DNA from: an uncultured Collinsella sp.
Lineage (GTDB): Bacteria > Actinomycetota > Coriobacteriia > Coriobacteriales > Coriobacteriaceae
Assembly: GCA_900540875.1 (NCBI GenBank)
Contig: UQHT01000014.1
Span: 1-60,376, forward strand
Length of the DNA stretch: 60,376 nucleotides
Direction: 5' to 3'
The position numbers and the translations under genes were made by a program. The notes under the pieces are model-generated. The model did no database searches. It had not been told where the DNA came from and worked only from the letters and a program-made list of their open reading frames with translations. Position 1 is the stretch's first letter. Each line of letters begins with the position of its first letter. Positions 46,831 through 59,013 of the stretch are shown in pieces.

Positions 46831-48966
46831 CTAATGGATAAGCTTAAAGTCCAAGTGCCCACGCGTGGTATTGACGCGCGAAACCTCGATAATCACGCGC
46901 TGGCCCAGTTCATAGCGAGTCCCCGTGTCGGCGCCCGTCAGCGTAAGCGCATCCTCGTCGAACTCGAACCACTCGTTGCCCAGACTCTTGATCGAAACCA
47001 AGCCTTCGACCTGCGTCAGGTCCAAGCGCACAAAGAGGCCCATGCTGCTGACCCATGAGACCGTTCCGGCATAGCGCTCGCCCAGGCGATCCTCATAGTA
47101 CTGGGCAATCTTGATCTTTTGCGTCGCATGGCTAGCGGCATCTGCCGCGCGCTCGGCATCGCTGCATGCGCGGCAGATCTGCGGCAGAATGCGCGGCAGC
47201 GACTCGCGCCCCTTGCCGATCAGCCGCGGTGTACGGACCAGGGCGTCCTTGCCGCCGAGCTGCTCATAGGCCAACTGCAGTTTGAGCACGCGGTGCACCA
47301 CCAGATCGGGGTAGCGACGGATGGGACTCGTAAAGTGACAGTAGCACGGCGCGGCGAGCGCAAAGTGGCCCTCGTTGCGCGGCTTGTACAGTGCGCGCTG
47401 CATGCTGCGCAGAAGCAGCGTGTTGACGAGCGGTGCGTTGGCCGTACCGGCGGCAGCATCAACTGCAGCCTGTAGCTCATCGGGACTCCCCAGGGCGATA
47501 CCGGCAGCACGGCGATCGTCGATGATGCCCAGCTGCGCCAGCGCAACGGCGGCACCGTGCAGGCTATCGGGGCTCGGATCCTCATGCACGCGATAGCAGG
47601 CCTCGATATCACGGTCTGCCAGCCACTCTGCAACGCACTCGTTGGCGAGTAGCATGGCTTCCTCGATAAGCGACGTGGCACACGAACGCTCGCGCGCCAC
47701 AATCTGCACGGGTACTCCGTCCTCATCCAATAGAGCGCGAATCTCGGCCGTGTCAAAATCGACTGAGCCGCGGGCACGACGAATACGACGGCGAAGTTCG
47801 GCGAGTTCGTTGGCGGCGACAAGGAAATCGCCGAGGTCGACGTTATAGCCGCGAGCAGTTTCCTCGCACGCAAGACCGCGCTCAAGCGCCTCCTCGCGCG
47901 AGGCCTCAGCAGCCGCAACATCCTCAGCGGCGCCTTCCAGCACCGAATACTCAACCGCGTCGGCACGCACCAGCAGCGCCTCGGCGCCGTCATAGTCCAT
48001 ACGCACACGCGAGCGAATCACGCTGGGGTACGGATCGTAATGCCGCACGCGACCCTGCGCATCGAGCTCAATGTCAACGGTAAACGCAAGACGGTCCTCG
48101 TCAGGGCGAAGCGAGCATAGGTCACAGGACAGGCGTTCGGGCAGCATGGGAAGCACGCGATCGGCCAGATACACCGATGTCGTACGATGGCGAGCCTCAA
48201 GATCGATATGCCCGTCCCAAGCCACATAGTGAGAAACGTCAGCGATATGCACACCCAGCTTGTAGCCACCCTCGGGCGTGCGCTCAAGCGAAATGGCATC
48301 GTCAAAGTCGCGCGCGTCGACCGGGTCGATCGTGATGACAAAGCGGTCGCGCAGATCGCGGCGGAGCGGGTCCTTAAGCGCCGCGGACACATCGAGCGAA
48401 AGCCCCTCGGCCTCGTCCAGCGCGGCCTCGGGATAGCTATCGGTATAGCCGTAACGCGCCATCACGTATTGAACGCCCAAATCGGGCGCGTCATCTCCGC
48501 CAATGCGGCGTTCGATCGTCACGGTGCCCGATTCCAGGCGCGTCGGGTAGGTCAAAATGCGCGCGACAACGGCATCACCCGGGTGGACGCCCAGACGATC
48601 CGCCGAGGTATCCTCGGGCAGAATGAAGAAGTCGGCCTTCAGGCGCGAATCGAGCGGCTCGATCACACCGAGCGGACCAGCGGTCTGGTACGTACCCACC
48701 ACGCTTATGGCTGCGCGCTCAACCACGCCTTCGATCACGGCGCGCCGCTCACCGTGCGGGCTGTTCTTAATGCTCACGGCAACGGTATCGCCATCCATGA
48801 TCTCGCGCTTACCGCGGCCCATAACCTTGTAGTCGCCGCTCTCGGTTATGACATAGGCGCCATGCTCATGGAGCTGCACGCGCCCGGTCAGGCTCGGACG
48901 GCGTTCGCTGCGCACCGGCCCACGCTTATTGCGAGCACCGCGCTTATGCTTGTTATTGCGCCCCAT
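46831..48966 (-). CDS. rnr: Ribonuclease R (RNB family exoribonuclease)
   Basis: A 711-residue 3'-5' exoribonuclease. Order: a basic N-terminal tail, cold-shock-type OB domains, the RNB catalytic domain with DPVDARDFDDA and YHFTSPIRRYPDL-like region (CHFTSPIRRYPD), and a C-terminal S1 domain (GTVSWVSSMGLFVRL). ATG 48966 follows CAAGGAGGCGCC. RNase R degrades structured RNA and, with SmpB-tmRNA, the messages on rescued ribosomes; smpB lies 4 kb away on the same strand. Confidence 0.93.
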   Translation of the reverse strand: MGRNNKHKRGARNKRGPVRSERRPSLTGRVQLHEHGAYVITESGDYKVMGRGKREIMDGDTVAVSIKNSPHGERRAVIEGVVERAAISVVGTYQTAGPLGVIEPLDSRLKADFFILPEDTSADRLGVHPGDAVVARILTYPTRLESGTVTIERRIGGDDAPDLGVQYVMARYGYTDSYPEAALDEAEGLSLDVSAALKDPLRRDLRDRFVITIDPVDARDFDDAISLERTPEGGYKLGVHIADVSHYVAWDGHIDLEARHRTTSVYLADRVLPMLPERLSCDLCSLRPDEDRLAFTVDIELDAQGRVRHYDPYPSVIRSRVRMDYDGAEALLVRADAVEYSVLEGAAEDVAAAEASREEALERGLACEETARGYNVDLGDFLVAANELAELRRRIRRARGSVDFDTAEIRALLDEDGVPVQIVARERSCATSLIEEAMLLANECVAEWLADRDIEACYRVHEDPSPDSLHGAAVALAQLGIIDDRRAAGIALGSPDELQAAVDAAAGTANAPLVNTLLLRSMQRALYKPRNEGHFALAAPCYCHFTSPIRRYPDLVVHRVLKLQLAYEQLGGKDALVRTPRLIGKGRESLPRILPQICRACSDAERAADAASHATQKIKIAQYYEDRLGERYAGTVSWVSSMGLFVRLDLTQVEGLVSIKSLGNEWFEFDEDALTLTGADTGTRYELGQRVIIEVSRVNTTRGHLDFKLIH

Positions 48967-49043
48967 GGCGCCTCCTTGCTATCGATGACGAACTCCAAAG
49001 AGTCTACCCAAATGATTCGCTTTCCTGCCGTCCCCTAGAGATC

Positions 49044-49077
49044 AAAAAACGGGCCGCCCCATAAGAGACGACCCGTT
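49044..49077 (-). terminator. Intrinsic terminator after ftsX
   Basis: AACGGGTCGT pairs with GGCCCGTT-containing sequence, and TTTTTTG follows on the minus strand, 25 bp past the ftsX stop. Confidence 0.85.
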
Positions 49078-49101
49078 GGAAGGGATGAATTCCAGGCATG
49101 C

Positions 49102-50022
49102 CTACACGCGCAGGTAGCGGCGCATGGCTATGGCAGAACCAAAGAGACCGATAATCACACCGACCAGAATCAGCGCAGCATAGGTCACCAGGTAGTACTG
49201 CATCGGCAGGGCAAACGACATCCAGCCGATGCTCTCCTGCAAACGCGGAATCATCAGATTGCGCAGCAGCTCCAGAACGCCGATGGAAAGCAGCGAGCCC
49301 AAAATGGCCTGCAGTACGCCCTCGGTGATAAACGGGCCGCGAATGAAGCCGTTGCTGGCGCCGACCAGACGCATAATCGCAATCTCACGACGACGCGCCG
49401 TGATGGACAGGCGAATCGTGTTGTTGATGAAGATGAATGCGATAAAGGTCAAAAGGCCAACGAGCACCACGGCGGCGATGCGGATGTAGTTGGTCACCTG
49501 GAACAGGCGGCTCACTTCCTCTTGGCCGTACAGCACGCTCGCGTTGACGTCGCCGTCATCCGCGATCTTCTGGAAGTCGGCGTTCTTCTTGAGCTTCTGG
49601 GCCGTGCTCTCGACCTTGGACGGATCGTCCATCTCAATTGCAAACGAAGCCGGCAGCGGGTTCTGGCCATCGAGCGCGCTCATGGTGGCGTCGGCGTTGC
49701 CCGACATCTTGCTCGTATACTCGGCCAGCGCGTCGTCCTTGTCCTTGTACGTCACGGACTTGACGTTATTCCACGTCTTAAGCTCGGCCTCAAAAGCCTG
49801 AACATCGGCCTGATCGGCGTCATCGCTAATGAACGCGTTGATGACGACCTGATCCTCGACGGTGCCGATCACGGAGTTCAGCATCGCGGAGCCCATGATG
49901 AACAGGCCGATGATAAACAGCGAAAGGAAGATCGTGATGACGGCGCCGAGCGAGGTAGTCCAGTTACGGAAGAAGTGACTGATTGCCTCTTTGAAGGAGT
50001 AGCCCACGTTAGTTGGTGCCAT
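49102..50022 (-). CDS. ftsX: Cell division protein FtsX
   Basis: A 306-residue membrane protein with an N-terminal segment (residues 22-48), a large outer domain and three C-terminal segments, the standard FtsX topology. FKEAISHFFRNW at the start and ARRREIAIMRLVGAS in the cytoplasmic loop are typical. With FtsE it forms a complex that activates peptidoglycan hydrolases at division. ATG 50022 overlaps the end of ftsE by 14 bp. Confidence 0.95.
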   Translation of the reverse strand: MAPTNVGYSFKEAISHFFRNWTTSLGAVITIFLSLFIIGLFIMGSAMLNSVIGTVEDQVVINAFISDDADQADVQAFEAELKTWNNVKSVTYKDKDDALAEYTSKMSGNADATMSALDGQNPLPASFAIEMDDPSKVESTAQKLKKNADFQKIADDGDVNASVLYGQEEVSRLFQVTNYIRIAAVVLVGLLTFIAFIFINNTIRLSITARRREIAIMRLVGASNGFIRGPFITEGVLQAILGSLLSIGVLELLRNLMIPRLQESIGWMSFALPMQYYLVTYAALILVGVIIGLFGSAIAMRRYLRV

Positions 50023-51229
50023 AGTTGCCGTAACCTCCCCTCTCCTGGTCGCGGATAACGTGGCCGCCCTCGAGGGCGATCACGCGACGGTGCATGCTAT
50101 CGACCATCTCGCGGTCGTGCGTGGCGACGATCACGGTGGTGCCGGTGCGGTTAATACGCTCGAGCAGCTTCATGATGCCCAGCGAGATCGCCGGGTCGAG
50201 GTTGCCCGTGGGCTCGTCACAGATCAAAAGCGGCGGGCGGTTGACCATGGCGCGGGCAACGGCAACGCGCTGCTGCTCGCCACCGGAAAGCTGGTCGGGC
50301 AGCGAGTCCATCTGATCGGCCAGACCGACCAGACGCAGCACCTCCGGCACCTGGCTGCGAATGACGCCCTTGGGCTTGCCGATGCACTGCAGGGCAAACG
50401 CCACGTTTTCGTAGGCGGTCTTTTGCGGCAGAAGCTTAAAGTCCTGGAACACGGCGCCAATCTGGCGGCGCAGGAACGGAACCTTGCGGTTCTTGATCTT
50501 CATGAGGTCCTGACCGGCAACCAAGATGCGGCCGCTCGTCGGCTTGACGTCGCGGTTGAGCGTCGACAGCAGCGTGGTCTTACCCGAGCCGGAATGACCG
50601 ACCAGGAAGACGAACTCGCCCGGATAGATCTCGATGTTGATGTCGTCGAGTGCAGGCTTGTTGGGCTGTGCCGGATAGATCTTGGTGACATGCTCCATAA
50701 GGATGACGGGCTCGACACCGGCCTGCTTGGCCATCTTCTTGCGGCTGGCTTGCGGATCGATGGGCGCAAACACCGACGTAAAATCGGGGTTGTTGAGCGC
50801 GTTATCGAGGCTTGCGACCTCGGCGGCCTGATCGCTCTCGACCACCGGGGCAGCAGGCTGCGTGGGATCGGGAATAGCGGCAAAGAGACCGGACTGCGCA
50901 GGCTGAGGAACCGGCGTCGCAGGGGCCATGGGGTCGGGAATGCCGGCCATGGTAGGCTGCGGCGTGGCGGCGCCAGCCTGAGGCTGCTCCACGCGAGCGG
51001 TCACGGCCTGAACGGGCTCAAAACCCGCCGTGCCGGAAAGCGCGACATCGCTGGTGGGATTGTAGGCAAAGGGATCGGATGCCGGCTGTGCCTGATCTGC
51101 CGGCTGAGCGGGGGCCTGAGCAACAGGCTGGCCCTCTGAATCCGGAGTGGCGAAACGACTGCCCTGGACGCCCGTCTGCGTCTTGGGGGCATCATCGCCC
51201 GCACCGGAGGTACGGAAGTGGTTACCCAC
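50009..51229 (-). CDS. ftsE: Cell division ATP-binding protein FtsE with long N-terminal extension
   Basis: A 406-residue protein. Residues about 175-400 are a full FtsE ATPase: VGHSGSGKTTLL (Walker A), LSGGEQQRVAVARA (signature), LLICDEPTGNLDP (Walker B) and VATHD. The first 170 residues are a Pro/Ala/Gln-rich region of low complexity, absent from typical FtsE (about 225 residues). GTG 51229 with AAGGAGC upstream marks the start, and the reading frame and codon use of the extension look coding. It overlaps ftsX downstream. Confidence 0.92.
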   Translation of the reverse strand: MGNHFRTSGAGDDAPKTQTGVQGSRFATPDSEGQPVAQAPAQPADQAQPASDPFAYNPTSDVALSGTAGFEPVQAVTARVEQPQAGAATPQPTMAGIPDPMAPATPVPQPAQSGLFAAIPDPTQPAAPVVESDQAAEVASLDNALNNPDFTSVFAPIDPQASRKKMAKQAGVEPVILMEHVTKIYPAQPNKPALDDINIEIYPGEFVFLVGHSGSGKTTLLSTLNRDVKPTSGRILVAGQDLMKIKNRKVPFLRRQIGAVFQDFKLLPQKTAYENVAFALQCIGKPKGVIRSQVPEVLRLVGLADQMDSLPDQLSGGEQQRVAVARAMVNRPPLLICDEPTGNLDPAISLGIMKLLERINRTGTTVIVATHDREMVDSMHRRVIALEGGHVIRDQERGGYGNYGTN

Positions 51230-51334
51230 TGGTGCTCCTTATCGTCGTGCGTTTAAACTACATGAGCGCTTTGTATTTTAGCAGCATTAGCTTTACTGCA
51301 CATAAGAAGCATGGCGGGGTTTGGGTCTCACCGA

Positions 51335-51458
51335 CCGGGCGCAGGGTTACCTCCCAAATCGTCCTCGCGCATGGCCGGCATTTGTCCTGCTCCTGCGGAG
51401 CTGCGGACAAACGCCGGCCTGCGCCGCGGAAAGATTTGGGAGGTAACCCTGCGCCCGG
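51335..51458. repeat. Large near-perfect palindrome (124 bp)
   Basis: The outer 26 bp (51335-51360) are exactly complementary to 51433-51458. The inside continues to pair: GGCCGGC with GCCGGCC and TTTGTCC with GGACAAA. It lies in the 450-bp gap between ftsE and the transketolase genes (51230-51679), where I see no gene. A single transcript would form one hairpin of about 50 base pairs. Confidence 0.88.
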
Positions 51459-51600
51459 CCTGCGGCTACTATGGGGCCGACGCACCAACTTGAGATGCTG
51501 CGCATACAAAGTTGGAAGGGTCTGAATTGCACTTTGTTGGGATGGGCCCGTTTCCCCATGGGAACTTTGCTTGGCAGGACTCTAATTTAAATTCAGCATA

Positions 51601-51632
51601 AACAGGGGCGCCCTCTTTGAGGACGCCCCTGT
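51601..51632 (-). terminator. Intrinsic terminator after transketolase
   Basis: AACAGGGGCG pairs with CGCCCCTGTT, with CCTC/GAGG inside, and TTTATG follows on the minus strand. Confidence 0.85.
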
Positions 51633-51679
51633 TCTGGCTTGTTTGCGGTTGTCGACGCGATACTTTGCCTCGTCTTGCC

Positions 51680-52621
51680 TTATGCCAAGAACTCCTTGGT
51701 GGTCGCCACGATGTTGGCGGCGTCCAGGCCGTACTTGTGCAGGAGCTCGGCACCCGGGCCGGACTCGCCGAAGGTGTCGTTGACGCCAATCTTCTTGAGC
51801 GGCGTCGGGCACTGCTCACACAGGACGTCGGCAACGGCGCTGCCCAGGCCACCGATCACAGAGTGCTCCTCGACGGTCACGACGTGGCCGGTCTTGGTGG
51901 CGCTCTTGACGATCAGGTCGGCATCGATGGGCTTGATGGTGTGCATGTTGATGACCTCGGCGTCGATGCCCTCGGCAGCGAGCTGCTCGGCGGCCTCGAG
52001 AGCCTCGCCGACCATCAGGCCGCAGGCGATGATGGTCACATCGGCGCCCTCGCGCATGACAATGCCCTTACCCAACTCGAACTTGTAGGTCTCGGGGTCG
52101 TTGATAACCGGCGAGGCCAAACGGGCGAAGCGCATGTACACCGGACCGTCGCACTCGTAGGCGGCGCGCGTCACGGCGCGGGCCTCCACGTCGTCGGCGG
52201 GAACAATTACGGTCATGCCGGGGATGACGCGCATGAGGGCGATATCCTCGCAGCACTGGTGCGTGGCGCCGTCCTCGCCCACCGAGATGCCGGCGTGCGT
52301 GGCACCGATCTTAACGTTGAGGTGCGGGTAGCCGATGGAGTTGCGGACCTGCTCAAAGGCGCGACCGGCAGCGAACATGGCAAAGGTACTCGCGAAGGCA
52401 ACACGACCGGTGGTCGCGATACCGGCGGCGACGCCCATCAGGTTGCTCTCGGCAATGCCCACATCGAAGAAGCGGTCGGGGCAGGCCGCCTTGAACTTAC
52501 CGGTCTGCGTGGCGGCGGCCAGGTCGGCGTCGAGGACCACAAAGTCATCGTGCTCGTTGGCGAGCTCGACGAGGGCCTCGCCGTAGCTTACGCGCGTGGC
52601 GATTTTCTTGACGTCTGCCAT
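51680..52621 (-). CDS. Transketolase, C-terminal subunit
   Basis: A 313-residue protein holding the pyrimidine-binding and C-terminal domains of transketolase: GIAESNLMGVAAGIA (catalytic Glu), FASTFAMFAAGRAFEQ, and EEHSVIGGLGSAVAD. ATG 52621 starts one base after the stop of the N-terminal subunit, whose last codons supply GGAGAGGAG. The two halves form one split enzyme of the non-oxidative pentose phosphate pathway, as in many anaerobes. Confidence 0.93.
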   Translation of the reverse strand: MADVKKIATRVSYGEALVELANEHDDFVVLDADLAAATQTGKFKAACPDRFFDVGIAESNLMGVAAGIATTGRVAFASTFAMFAAGRAFEQVRNSIGYPHLNVKIGATHAGISVGEDGATHQCCEDIALMRVIPGMTVIVPADDVEARAVTRAAYECDGPVYMRFARLASPVINDPETYKFELGKGIVMREGADVTIIACGLMVGEALEAAEQLAAEGIDAEVINMHTIKPIDADLIVKSATKTGHVVTVEEHSVIGGLGSAVADVLCEQCPTPLKKIGVNDTFGESGPGAELLHKYGLDAANIVATTKEFLA

Positions 52622-52622
52622 C

Positions 52623-53453
52623 CTAGAGCTCCTCTCCGGCGGCCGTGAGCTCTGCCATGGCCTGCTCAAACTGTTCATCATTGGGGGCCTTGCCGTGCCA
52701 ACCAACCTGGTTCTCCATAAAGGACACGCCCTTGCCCTTTGTGGTCTCGGCGATAATGGCGGTCGGCTGGCCCTTGGTAGCGCGAGCCTCGGCAAAGGCG
52801 GCGCGGATCTGATCGAAATCGTTGCCGTCGGCAAGCTCCACCACGTGGAACTTAAAGGCGCGGAACTTGTCGGCGAGCGGCATGGGGTCGTTGACCTCCT
52901 CGACGGGACCGTCGATCTGCAGGCCGTTGTGGTCGACGATCACACAGAGGTTGTCGAGCTGCTGGTTGCCGGCAAACATGGCGGCCTCCCAGACCTGGCC
53001 CTCCTCGCTCTCGCCATCGCCCAGCAGGGCGTACGTGCGATAAGTATCGCCCCAGTGCTTGGCGGCAACGGCCATGCCCACGGCGGCGGAGATGCCCTGG
53101 CCGAGCGAACCGGTGGACATGTCAACGCCCGGAGTGTCGTTCATGTTGGGATGACCCTGCAGGTGGCTGCCGATGTGGCGCAGCGTCTCAAGATCCTCCT
53201 TGGGGAAGAACCCACGCTCGGCGAGCACAGCGTACAGACCAGGTGCACAGTGGCCCTTGGAAAGCACAAAGCGATCGCGGTCGGCCTTGCGGGGATGGGC
53301 CGGGTCGACGTTCATTTCCTCAAAGTACAGATAGGTCATGATGTCGGCAGCGCCGAGCGAACCGCCCGGATGGCCGGACTTGGCAGCGTGCACGCCGGCG
53401 ACGATGCCCTTCCTTACCTCGTTGGCAACCTTTTTGAGCTCTTCGTCGCTCAT
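52623..53453 (-). CDS. Transketolase, N-terminal subunit
   Basis: A 276-residue protein with the thiamine diphosphate-binding half: SGHPGGSLGAAD, SKGHCAPGLYA, and GDGESEEGQVWEA followed by Asn in VDHNGLQIDG for magnesium and cofactor binding. ATG 53453 follows AAAGGAAGGCACA. It is co-transcribed with the C-terminal subunit. Confidence 0.94.
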   Translation of the reverse strand: MSDEELKKVANEVRKGIVAGVHAAKSGHPGGSLGAADIMTYLYFEEMNVDPAHPRKADRDRFVLSKGHCAPGLYAVLAERGFFPKEDLETLRHIGSHLQGHPNMNDTPGVDMSTGSLGQGISAAVGMAVAAKHWGDTYRTYALLGDGESEEGQVWEAAMFAGNQQLDNLCVIVDHNGLQIDGPVEEVNDPMPLADKFRAFKFHVVELADGNDFDQIRAAFAEARATKGQPTAIIAETTKGKGVSFMENQVGWHGKAPNDEQFEQAMAELTAAGEEL

Positions 53454-53660
53454 TGTGCCTTCCTTTCATCCTCATTAGACAAAATGCGCACGGCACCGAA
53501 GGTAATCCCAACACAGCCGCAATGCACGTACGTCATTCATTATGCTGGAAACTGATGGCTTTACCAGAGTTTTTATCATTATTTGAACAATTTAGCAGGC
53601 AGAACCGCTGATGAAACGGTTTATCAATGTGAACGTCTTTTGGATGGGACGCGGTCGGCC

Positions 53661-54551
53661 CTACGCGCTAATGTCCTTGAATCCCTCGCCGAAAGCTTCC
53701 GTAACGTCGGCGACCGTCACAATGGCGTGAGGATCGCGCTCGCGCACGATCGTCTTGAGGGTATTGAGCTCTCGACGGTTCACGATGACCATGATCACCG
53801 GCTTCTCGGCACCCGAATACATGCCAGTCGCCTTAAACTTGGTACAACCACGACCCAGGCCATACATGATATCGGCAGCGATATCAGGGAACTTGTCCGA
53901 GATGATGAGTACCATACGGCGTTTGTTGCCACCATCGACCACGGCATCGATCACGTAGCCGCTAATGACCATCGAAAGGCCTGCATATAGTGCATTTTCG
54001 ATTGAAAAGACCGGAGCCGACAGCGCGCATACGGCAACATCGATCGCCATGACGGTCGAGCCCACGGGCAGCGAGGTATTACGCGAGATGATTTGGCCAA
54101 TCGTGTCCGAGCCGCCGGTGTTGGCGCCGGCGCGCAGCACCATGCCGTAACCGATGCCTGTAATAATGCCGCCCCACATGGCAGGGAGCATCAGGTCCGC
54201 ATGTGCCAGAGGTGCTACAAACGGGGCGAACAGATCGGTAAAGAAGCCCAGCAGCACAAAGCCCGTCGCGGTCTGCACCACGTAGAACATACCGCCCTCG
54301 CGCATAACGACCAGCAACAGCAAGGCGTTCATCACGATCGTCTGAATACCAACGGGAAGCGATATGCCGCGCGATGCGCCGACCGCCTGGATAATGGTGG
54401 CAAGGCCCGTAACACCACCGGCAGCAAGGCCGTTGGGAATCAAAAACAGGTCGGTCGCAATAGCGGCCAGAGCGCACCCCAACATAATCTGGGGCAGGTC
54501 GTGAAAGAAGTTCATCGATAGAATGCGCTTGATGTCCAGACGATATGCCAT
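53661..54551 (-). CDS. YitT family membrane protein
   Basis: A 296-residue protein with about five membrane segments (residues 15-200; GLAAGGVTGLATII and RAGANTGGSDTIGQII are typical) and a C-terminal DUF2179 domain (MVLIISDKFPDIAADIM, then GCTKFKATGMYSG). Function of the family is not settled. ATG 54551 follows GGGAGGTAGC. A terminator hairpin ends only about 12 bp upstream of the start codon. Confidence 0.9.
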   Translation of the reverse strand: MAYRLDIKRILSMNFFHDLPQIMLGCALAAIATDLFLIPNGLAAGGVTGLATIIQAVGASRGISLPVGIQTIVMNALLLLVVMREGGMFYVVQTATGFVLLGFFTDLFAPFVAPLAHADLMLPAMWGGIITGIGYGMVLRAGANTGGSDTIGQIISRNTSLPVGSTVMAIDVAVCALSAPVFSIENALYAGLSMVISGYVIDAVVDGGNKRRMVLIISDKFPDIAADIMYGLGRGCTKFKATGMYSGAEKPVIMVIVNRRELNTLKTIVRERDPHAIVTVADVTEAFGEGFKDISA

Positions 54552-54563
54552 GCTACCTCCCTC

Positions 54564-54591
54564 AAAAAAGCGCACCCAAACGGATGCGCTT
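54564..54591 (-). terminator. Intrinsic terminator after prfB, touching the YitT ribosome-binding site
   Basis: AAGCGCATCCGTTTGGGTGCGCTT forms the stem-loop and TTTTTT follows on the minus strand; GGGAGG of the YitT gene comes directly after. The hairpin core is shared with the rpmE terminator at 58944-58979. Confidence 0.85.
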
Positions 54592-54716
54592 CGAACTTCT
54601 TCTTGTATTCGATTCTACCGATTCGCCGGACAAAAACCACCCCTGCGCAGGGTTTATTCCGAATACAAACCCGTCCAACCGTTGGGCTTAGCATCGGCTT
54701 GAAGCCGCCCGATGTT

Positions 54717-55864
54717 TTAGATCTCCGAGCCTTCTACATCGGCGTTGCCGGTAGCCCAACGGTGATAGCCAATCACAAACGGATCCAAATCGCCATCGTC
54801 AAGAACGGCCTCGACGTTGCTGGTCTCCACGCCCGTACGCAGGTCCTTAACCATCTGGTACGGGTAGAGCACGTAGCTGCGGATCTGGTTGCCAAAACCA
54901 ATCGTGGTCTTGGGTCCGCGAATCTCGTCCAGGGCCTCGGCACGCTTCTCGAGCTCAATCTCGTACAGGCGAGCCTTGAGGATCTGCATGCACGCGGCCT
55001 TGTTCTGGATCTGGCTGCGCTCGTTTTGGCAGGTAACCACAATGCCGCTGGGGAAATGCGTCACGCGCACGGCGGAGTCGGTGGTGTTTACGCCCTGGCC
55101 ACCCGGGCCACTTGCGTGGTACACGTCGACGCGGATGTCGTCGGGGTTGATCTCGATATCGATATCGTCGGGCAGCACCGGAATGACCTCGACGCCGGCA
55201 AACGTGGTCTGGCGGCGCTTCTTGTCGTCGGTGGGGCTAATGCGCACCAGGCGGTGGACACCGGCCTCGGCGCGAAGCATGCCAAAAGCATCCTTGCCTT
55301 CGACGGTAAAGGTCGCGCGATCAATGCCAATGACCTCGGCCGCGGGGCAATCGTTGATGGTGACCTTCCAACCGCGGCGCTGGCAGTACTTCATGTACAT
55401 CTTAAAGAGCATGAAGGTCCAATCCTGGGCCTCCAAACCACCCTGCCCGGGCTTGATGGTCACAATCGCGTCGCCATGGTCGAACTCCCCGGTAAACCAG
55501 CTCGCAAGCTCAAGCTCGTCGATGGCGCGGGCCAGGCGTTCTGCCGTAGCGGCAGCCTCCTCGCGCAATGCGACGGCGTCGGGGTCATCCCCCATCTCCT
55601 CGGCAAGCTCCAGCGCCGCGCGGGCGTCAGATAGCTCGCCGCGCGCGGTATCCACGGCAGCGATATCTTCCTTGGCGCGAGCGATCTGCTCCATGGTGGC
55701 GCGAGCGGCGTCGGCGTCATCCCAAAAGCCGGGGGCCACGCTTTTTGCCTCGAGCTCGGTCACGCGTGTGCGTTTCTCGTCCAAATGAAGATACGACTCG
55801 ACCTCGCCGAGCCGGTCTGCAAATGCATCCAGCTCGGTGGGCGTTACCTCTAAAGCCTCGGCCA

Positions 55865-55865
<1 letters not shown>
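54717..55865 (-). CDS. prfB: Peptide chain release factor 2
   Basis: A 382-residue class I release factor for UGA and UAA codons. The catalytic GGQ is in SGPGGQGVNTTDSAVR, with HRLVRISP and the C-terminal IRSYVLYPYQMVKD region. The reading frame is continuous, so the programmed +1 frameshift found in many prfB genes is absent. ATG 55865 overlaps the secA stop in TAATG, so translation is coupled to secA. Confidence 0.95.
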
Positions 55866-58672
<2,807 letters not shown>

Positions 58673-58803
58673 GTTGTTTTCCTTTTTGGCCATCGCCCGT
58701 GCCATGCAGCCCCGAGCGAGTTAAACACAGATAGTTGTACTTTAGCCAAACAGGGCGCACCCTATGCGGTCGACCTCAACCGCCACGTAATAACTACGAC
58801 CAA

Positions 58804-58836
58804 CCTGCCAAAAAGGGACTGGTTTATTTTGGCAGC
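58804..58836. repeat. GGGACAGGTT-type hairpin element, copy 3
   Basis: CCTGCCAAAA and TTTTGGCAGC flank AGGGACTGGTTTA. It matches the element at 46676-46708 at nearly every base. It lies upstream of secA. Confidence 0.8.
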
Positions 58837-58885
58837 TTTTATCTGGGAAAACGCTGTCTCTCTGCCATTTGGCGCAAACCAACCT

Positions 58886-58918
58886 GTCCCCTCCGCGCCA
58901 ATCTGGTGCGGAGGGGAC
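58886..58918. repeat. Inverted repeat upstream of secA
   Basis: GTCCCCTCCGC and GCGGAGGGGAC form a perfect 11-bp stem. AACCAACCT precedes the left arm, so AACCTGTCCCC, the complement of the GGGACAGGTT core, is present. Confidence 0.7.
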
Positions 58919-58943
58919 GAGCCAGCTTGAACCAATAAAAAGA

Positions 58944-58979
58944 AAAGGGCCGCGCACCCAAACGGATGCGCGGCCCTTA
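58944..58979 (-). terminator. Intrinsic terminator after rpmE
   Basis: AAGGGCCGCGCAT pairs with its complement around CCGTTTGGGT, and TTTTC then TTTTT follow on the minus strand. Confidence 0.88.
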
Positions 58980-59013
58980 TGCCATGAATGCGAGCGATTC
59001 CGCGGCGAGCTAT

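Noticed and set aside
51258..51525. Short proteins in the ftsE-transketolase gap
   Set aside because: Similar frames appear on both strands because the DNA is a large palindrome, so they do not indicate coding.
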